Below are positions 60,903-64,000 of a stretch of DNA of 64,000 nucleotides, piece by piece. Position numbers and translations under genes: made by a program. How positions within the stretch are numbered: position 1 is the first letter of the stretch; the number at the start of each line of letters is the position of its first letter. The DNA is from Bacteroidota bacterium. GTDB taxonomy: Bacteria > Bacteroidota > Bacteroidia > Bacteroidales > JAAUTT01. Where the stretch lies: positions 214,795 through 278,794 of the forward strand of contig JAEYWD010000124.1 in assembly GCA_023429135.1 (NCBI GenBank), in the 5' to 3' direction. The notes below the pieces were generated by a model that saw nothing but the letters and a program-made list of their open reading frames with translations, made no database searches and had not been told where the DNA came from.

Positions 60903-63869
60903 ATGCCCGAAGAGCTTTATATCGATATCAACAACGAACTCCTACCGCACGAAGATTATAATTATCTGCGGGCTGAAGGCATTAAGCTTATTGAGCGTTT
61001 GTCGGGCAAGATATGGACCAACTATAACGCACACGATCCCGGTATTACAATTCTGGAAGCTCTGTGTTACGCATTAACTGAACTGGGCTACAAAACTTCT
61101 TTCGACATTAAGGATTTACTCGTTTCAAAAAACGGAACCCAGGATTGGAGTGAAGTATTTTTTACTGCAAAGCAGATGCTTACTTCCAACCCGGTAACCA
61201 TTACCGATTACCGGAAACTCATTATCGATACCGATGGTGTTAAAAACGCCTGGGTAGACGTAACCAATGATTACGAGACATTGCTGTATGTAAACGTTGA
61301 AAAAAAGACGGATGCTGCACCGCAAGCTTATCAGTTATCATATACGCCGCAGTCGGATAACGAACCTTTACGAATGCGTGGGCTTTATAAAGTAACCTTA
61401 GAGTATGAAGATGATATTCTTAACGATAACAAGCAGGAGATTGTAAATGCATCGGTGCGAAAAAAGCTTGCTGTTCACAGGAATATTTGTGAAGACTTCC
61501 TCACCATCAGACCTGTAAATTACGAACTTTTCAGGATGGAAGCCGAAGTTAAAGTGAGCGAAGGAGCTGATATTGAAAGAATTAATGCAAAAATTTTTCA
61601 GGTTATACATAATTTCTTTTCGCCATCAATCCACTTTTATACTCTGGAACAGATGCTTGCGAAAGGATATTCAACGGATGAGATTTTTGAAGGTCCATCA
61701 CTGAAGAACGGTTTTATTGACAGAAAAGAACTGGAACAATCGGAGCGATATATGGATATTCATCTTTCGGATATTATTAACCTGATTATGGATATCCCGG
61801 GTGTAATAGCCGTTAAAAAATGTGTTTTCCCTATCGAAACACAATCGGCATTTTCGGATTTTACACAGTGGATCAGCAACATTAAAGAAAAAGAAAAAGC
61901 TCCAAGGCTGGATATTGAAAATTCGGTTATTACCTTTTTCAGAAGTGGCGACAGGCATCGCTCTGATTCGGAAAGACAACCCGACAGGCAAAGAGTAAAG
62001 GACATCTGTTACTTCCTCCAATCGGAAGTACAATCGTCCAAACTGAAAGGAGTTAAAACCGACATTGAGATACCTTCGGGTGAAAATATGGATGTTGAAG
62101 ATTATTATCCTTTTCAATTCAGCTTGCCTGCCGCATATGGAATGCACGAGAAAGTTTTTTCGGGTAAGAATTCCGGTAGCTTATCGGAATTATCCACAAA
62201 GCAACGGCAAATTCTTCAGTTGAGAGGCTATCTTATGGTCTTTGAACAAATTATGGCCGATTACTCTTCTCAGCTTTCCAATGTAAAACAGCTTTTCTCC
62301 TTTGGAAATACTCTGAAACAAAGCTTTTTTCCTCAACCTCTGAAAGGAATTCATGACATTGAAAAACTGTTTGTCAGTTACGATAAATACCATGAAAATC
62401 AGTTGAAGCTGTTAGAAAGCCAAAAGCAGTTTCTGAACCGCAGAAATGAATTGTTGGATCATTTACTGGCCCGACTTGGGGAAGATAGTAAAGCTTACTC
62501 GTCACCGGATAAAAAAAATCCTGCAGAGGAACTCAAAATCAAAAGCAATATCCTAAGCGATTATGTATCGATAAGCAGTTATCGCGGAAGCGGATTCGAT
62601 TATTCCAATCCTGATAAGGTCTGGGACACGAATAATGTTGCGGGAATGAAAAGAAGAATATGCAGGTTGTTGGGTTTCAAAAGTTTTGAAACGACTTTTA
62701 TCACTTCCGACTGGATTTCAATCGAAAAGGTTACCAAACCCGGAAACCTTACCAAACTGAAGGTAGTGCTCAACGATCCTGAAAAGCAAAATAATACGCT
62801 GCTGGAAAGCAACGAATACGAACATGAAGCAGAAATAAACGAAATAGTCAACTACATTTTACAATCGGGAGCTGATAAATCGCTGTATGATATTGATGCA
62901 CGACGAGGGAAAAATTCATATAGCCTTAAAAAGAAGAATAACGAAGGCGGATACGATTTTATAGCAAACAGCAACCTGAACGATGAAGATCTGGAAAACA
63001 ACTTCCGGAAAACAATCGAAACCCTTGAGAATCTATCCGGCAGGGAGAACTTTCATGTACTTGAACACATTCTTCTCAGGCCCAGGAGTAATCCGCAGGA
63101 AACCGGAACACGGCGCAATCCTGGCACACTGGAAGCTACCGGGTTACTTTCGGTTTCTTATGTTCCGGCAATGGATTTTGTTGTAAATCAACAATCACCC
63201 AACCTCTCTTATGCATTCAAGAAGACAAGGACAGCGGACCCTGCCTCAAAAGATAAGTTTATCTGGAAGTTAAGCCTGAGAAAAGAACAGAACGAAGTGT
63301 TTGTGATACCGGAGGACTTTATTTTTGAAAGTCATGTCAGGAAACGGGAAGAAAGAATTCGTCAGCTTGGAACGGACGATACCAATTATGTAAGGGAAAA
63401 AAATGCGGACGGCAGGTTTGTTTTTCGCTTAGACGATCGCTCAAAACAACCGCAGCAATTATTGGCCGTTTGCAAACAAAGCTACCAGAAAGAAGAGGAT
63501 ATGGAAACTGAAATAAAAGCGCTTATACGGTTCCTTTCATTTGAAATAGGAATTGTTGAAGATGATGATGACACGCCCGATTTAAACAGTTTTGCCGACC
63601 CTTATTCCTTCAGGGTATCATTGTTTATTCCGTCATGGCCCATGAAATTCCGGGATCCCGGTTTCAGGCATGTTTTTGAGAAAGCAGTTTACCTGGAAAC
63701 TCCTGCTCATATTTATCCTGATGTTTATTGGCTGGAATATAACGAGATGAAAGAGTTTGAAACTGTTTATAAAGCCTGGCTCCGGGAAATAGCCCAGAAT
63801 ACAATTCCCGATTATCATGTGGTAAATAATCTTGTTGATGTTGTAAATAAAATAAGAGCTGTCCGGTAA
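60903..63869 (+). CDS. eCIS baseplate protein (Pvc12-like)
   Basis: This 988-residue protein opens with ELYIDINNELLPHEDYNYLRAEGIKLIERLSG and WTNYNAHDPGITILEALCYALTELGYKT, the conserved N-terminus of the second large baseplate protein in Bacteroidota eCIS operons. The middle holds long helices (LLESQKQFLNRRNELLDHLLARL) and small beta domains. The C-terminus has YSFRVSLFIPSWPMKFRDPGFRHVFEKAVYLETPAHI. It should pair with the preceding J-like protein in each wedge. It is the last complete gene, and the sequence ends soon after it. Confidence 0.85.
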   Translation: MPEELYIDINNELLPHEDYNYLRAEGIKLIERLSGKIWTNYNAHDPGITILEALCYALTELGYKTSFDIKDLLVSKNGTQDWSEVFFTAKQMLTSNPVTITDYRKLIIDTDGVKNAWVDVTNDYETLLYVNVEKKTDAAPQAYQLSYTPQSDNEPLRMRGLYKVTLEYEDDILNDNKQEIVNASVRKKLAVHRNICEDFLTIRPVNYELFRMEAEVKVSEGADIERINAKIFQVIHNFFSPSIHFYTLEQMLAKGYSTDEIFEGPSLKNGFIDRKELEQSERYMDIHLSDIINLIMDIPGVIAVKKCVFPIETQSAFSDFTQWISNIKEKEKAPRLDIENSVITFFRSGDRHRSDSERQPDRQRVKDICYFLQSEVQSSKLKGVKTDIEIPSGENMDVEDYYPFQFSLPAAYGMHEKVFSGKNSGSLSELSTKQRQILQLRGYLMVFEQIMADYSSQLSNVKQLFSFGNTLKQSFFPQPLKGIHDIEKLFVSYDKYHENQLKLLESQKQFLNRRNELLDHLLARLGEDSKAYSSPDKKNPAEELKIKSNILSDYVSISSYRGSGFDYSNPDKVWDTNNVAGMKRRICRLLGFKSFETTFITSDWISIEKVTKPGNLTKLKVVLNDPEKQNNTLLESNEYEHEAEINEIVNYILQSGADKSLYDIDARRGKNSYSLKKKNNEGGYDFIANSNLNDEDLENNFRKTIETLENLSGRENFHVLEHILLRPRSNPQETGTRRNPGTLEATGLLSVSYVPAMDFVVNQQSPNLSYAFKKTRTADPASKDKFIWKLSLRKEQNEVFVIPEDFIFESHVRKREERIRQLGTDDTNYVREKNADGRFVFRLDDRSKQPQQLLAVCKQSYQKEEDMETEIKALIRFLSFEIGIVEDDDDTPDLNSFADPYSFRVSLFIPSWPMKFRDPGFRHVFEKAVYLETPAHIYPDVYWLEYNEMKEFETVYKAWLREIAQNTIPDYHVVNNLVDVVNKIRAVR

Positions 63870-63879
63870 AAATATTTAG

Positions 63880-63900
63880 ATTCTTCGCTACGCTCAGAAT
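63880..63900. repeat. Short palindromic repeat of the SVAKN/SEAKN type
   Basis: The site has arms ATTCT and AGAAT around TCGCTACGCTC. Its minus-strand translation gives the familiar ILSVAKNL string that occurs as an intergenic repeat in many bacterial genomes. It lies 10 bases after the last baseplate gene. Confidence 0.6.
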
Positions 63901-63923
63901 GATAGGCGTTTTATTCATTTTTA

Positions 63924-64000
<77 letters not shown>

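Noticed and set aside
50261..63869. A prophage tail module or a type VI secretion system
   Set aside because: No capsid, portal, terminase, lysis or integrase genes are present, and no TssJ/L/M membrane genes. DUF4255 cap, DUF5908-like protein and LysM adaptor are the eCIS set.
63664..63918. A minus-strand gene starting with ILSVAKNL-like residues
   Set aside because: That string is the translation of a common intergenic repeat, and the rest is antisense to the baseplate gene.

Overview
The window is a chromosomal piece from a member of the Bacteroidota. The evidence is a SusC/SusD pair, a hybrid two-component system with AraC output, lipoproteins with Bacteroidota-style leaders, a C-terminal type IX secretion sorting domain, DUF6443-type Rhs proteins, promoters of the TTTG/TAnnTTTG class, and an absence of Shine-Dalgarno sequences. 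No rRNA, tRNA or CRISPR array was seen, and the sequence alone does not allow a genus call. The last 70 or so bases are a poly-G/GC run that looks like a read or contig-end artefact, so the final operon is cut off.

Layout. 1-4.8 kb: end of a Gfo/Idh/MocA oxidoreductase, a ThuA-domain lipoprotein, then a polyprenyl-phosphate-type glycosyltransferase next to a multi-pass glycosyltransferase with C-terminal TPRs. 4.9-6 kb: a DUF1905/YdeI protein and a decayed chemotaxis-receptor fragment. 6-18.4 kb: a mosaic surface/secretion island with three genes sharing one C-terminal stalk/coiled-coil cassette, an Rhs-like YD-repeat protein, a type IX secreted propeller-like protein, and a full Rhs protein ending in a zinc M23 peptidase domain. 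That last gene is followed by a small lipoprotein that is a good immunity candidate. 18.6-38.1 kb: a polysaccharide utilisation locus whose enzymes point to arabinan. It has an (alpha/alpha)6 glycosidase-like protein, the hybrid sensor-regulator, a GH51 arabinofuranosidase, a two-copy-domain lipoprotein, SusC, SusD and two GH43 arabinanases. 38.2-43.5 kb: small housekeeping and unknown genes, including an ArsR - SRPBCC - DoxX-like - DUF4256 cluster with a readable promoter and two operators. 43.7-47 kb: mfd. 47.2-50 kb: a GH109-type enzyme and a LacI-family regulator with two matching operator-like sites. 50.3-63.9 kb: an operon for an extracellular contractile injection system (eCIS, Afp/PVC-like). 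Its genes are cap, sheath, two tubes, a DUF5908-like small protein, a LysM adaptor, a VgrG-like spike, a PAAR tip, gp25 and two baseplate proteins.

How the genes work together. In the arabinan locus the sensor detects a breakdown product. The endo-acting GH43 enzymes cut the polymer, the SusD/lipoprotein surface layer and the SusC channel capture and import fragments, and GH51 releases arabinose. In the Rhs island, AT-rich variable parts joined to GC-richer conserved parts suggest module exchange. The eCIS operon encodes most of the particle from cap to baseplate. The AAA ATPase, tail fibre and cargo genes are not in the window and would be expected beyond the truncated end or elsewhere.
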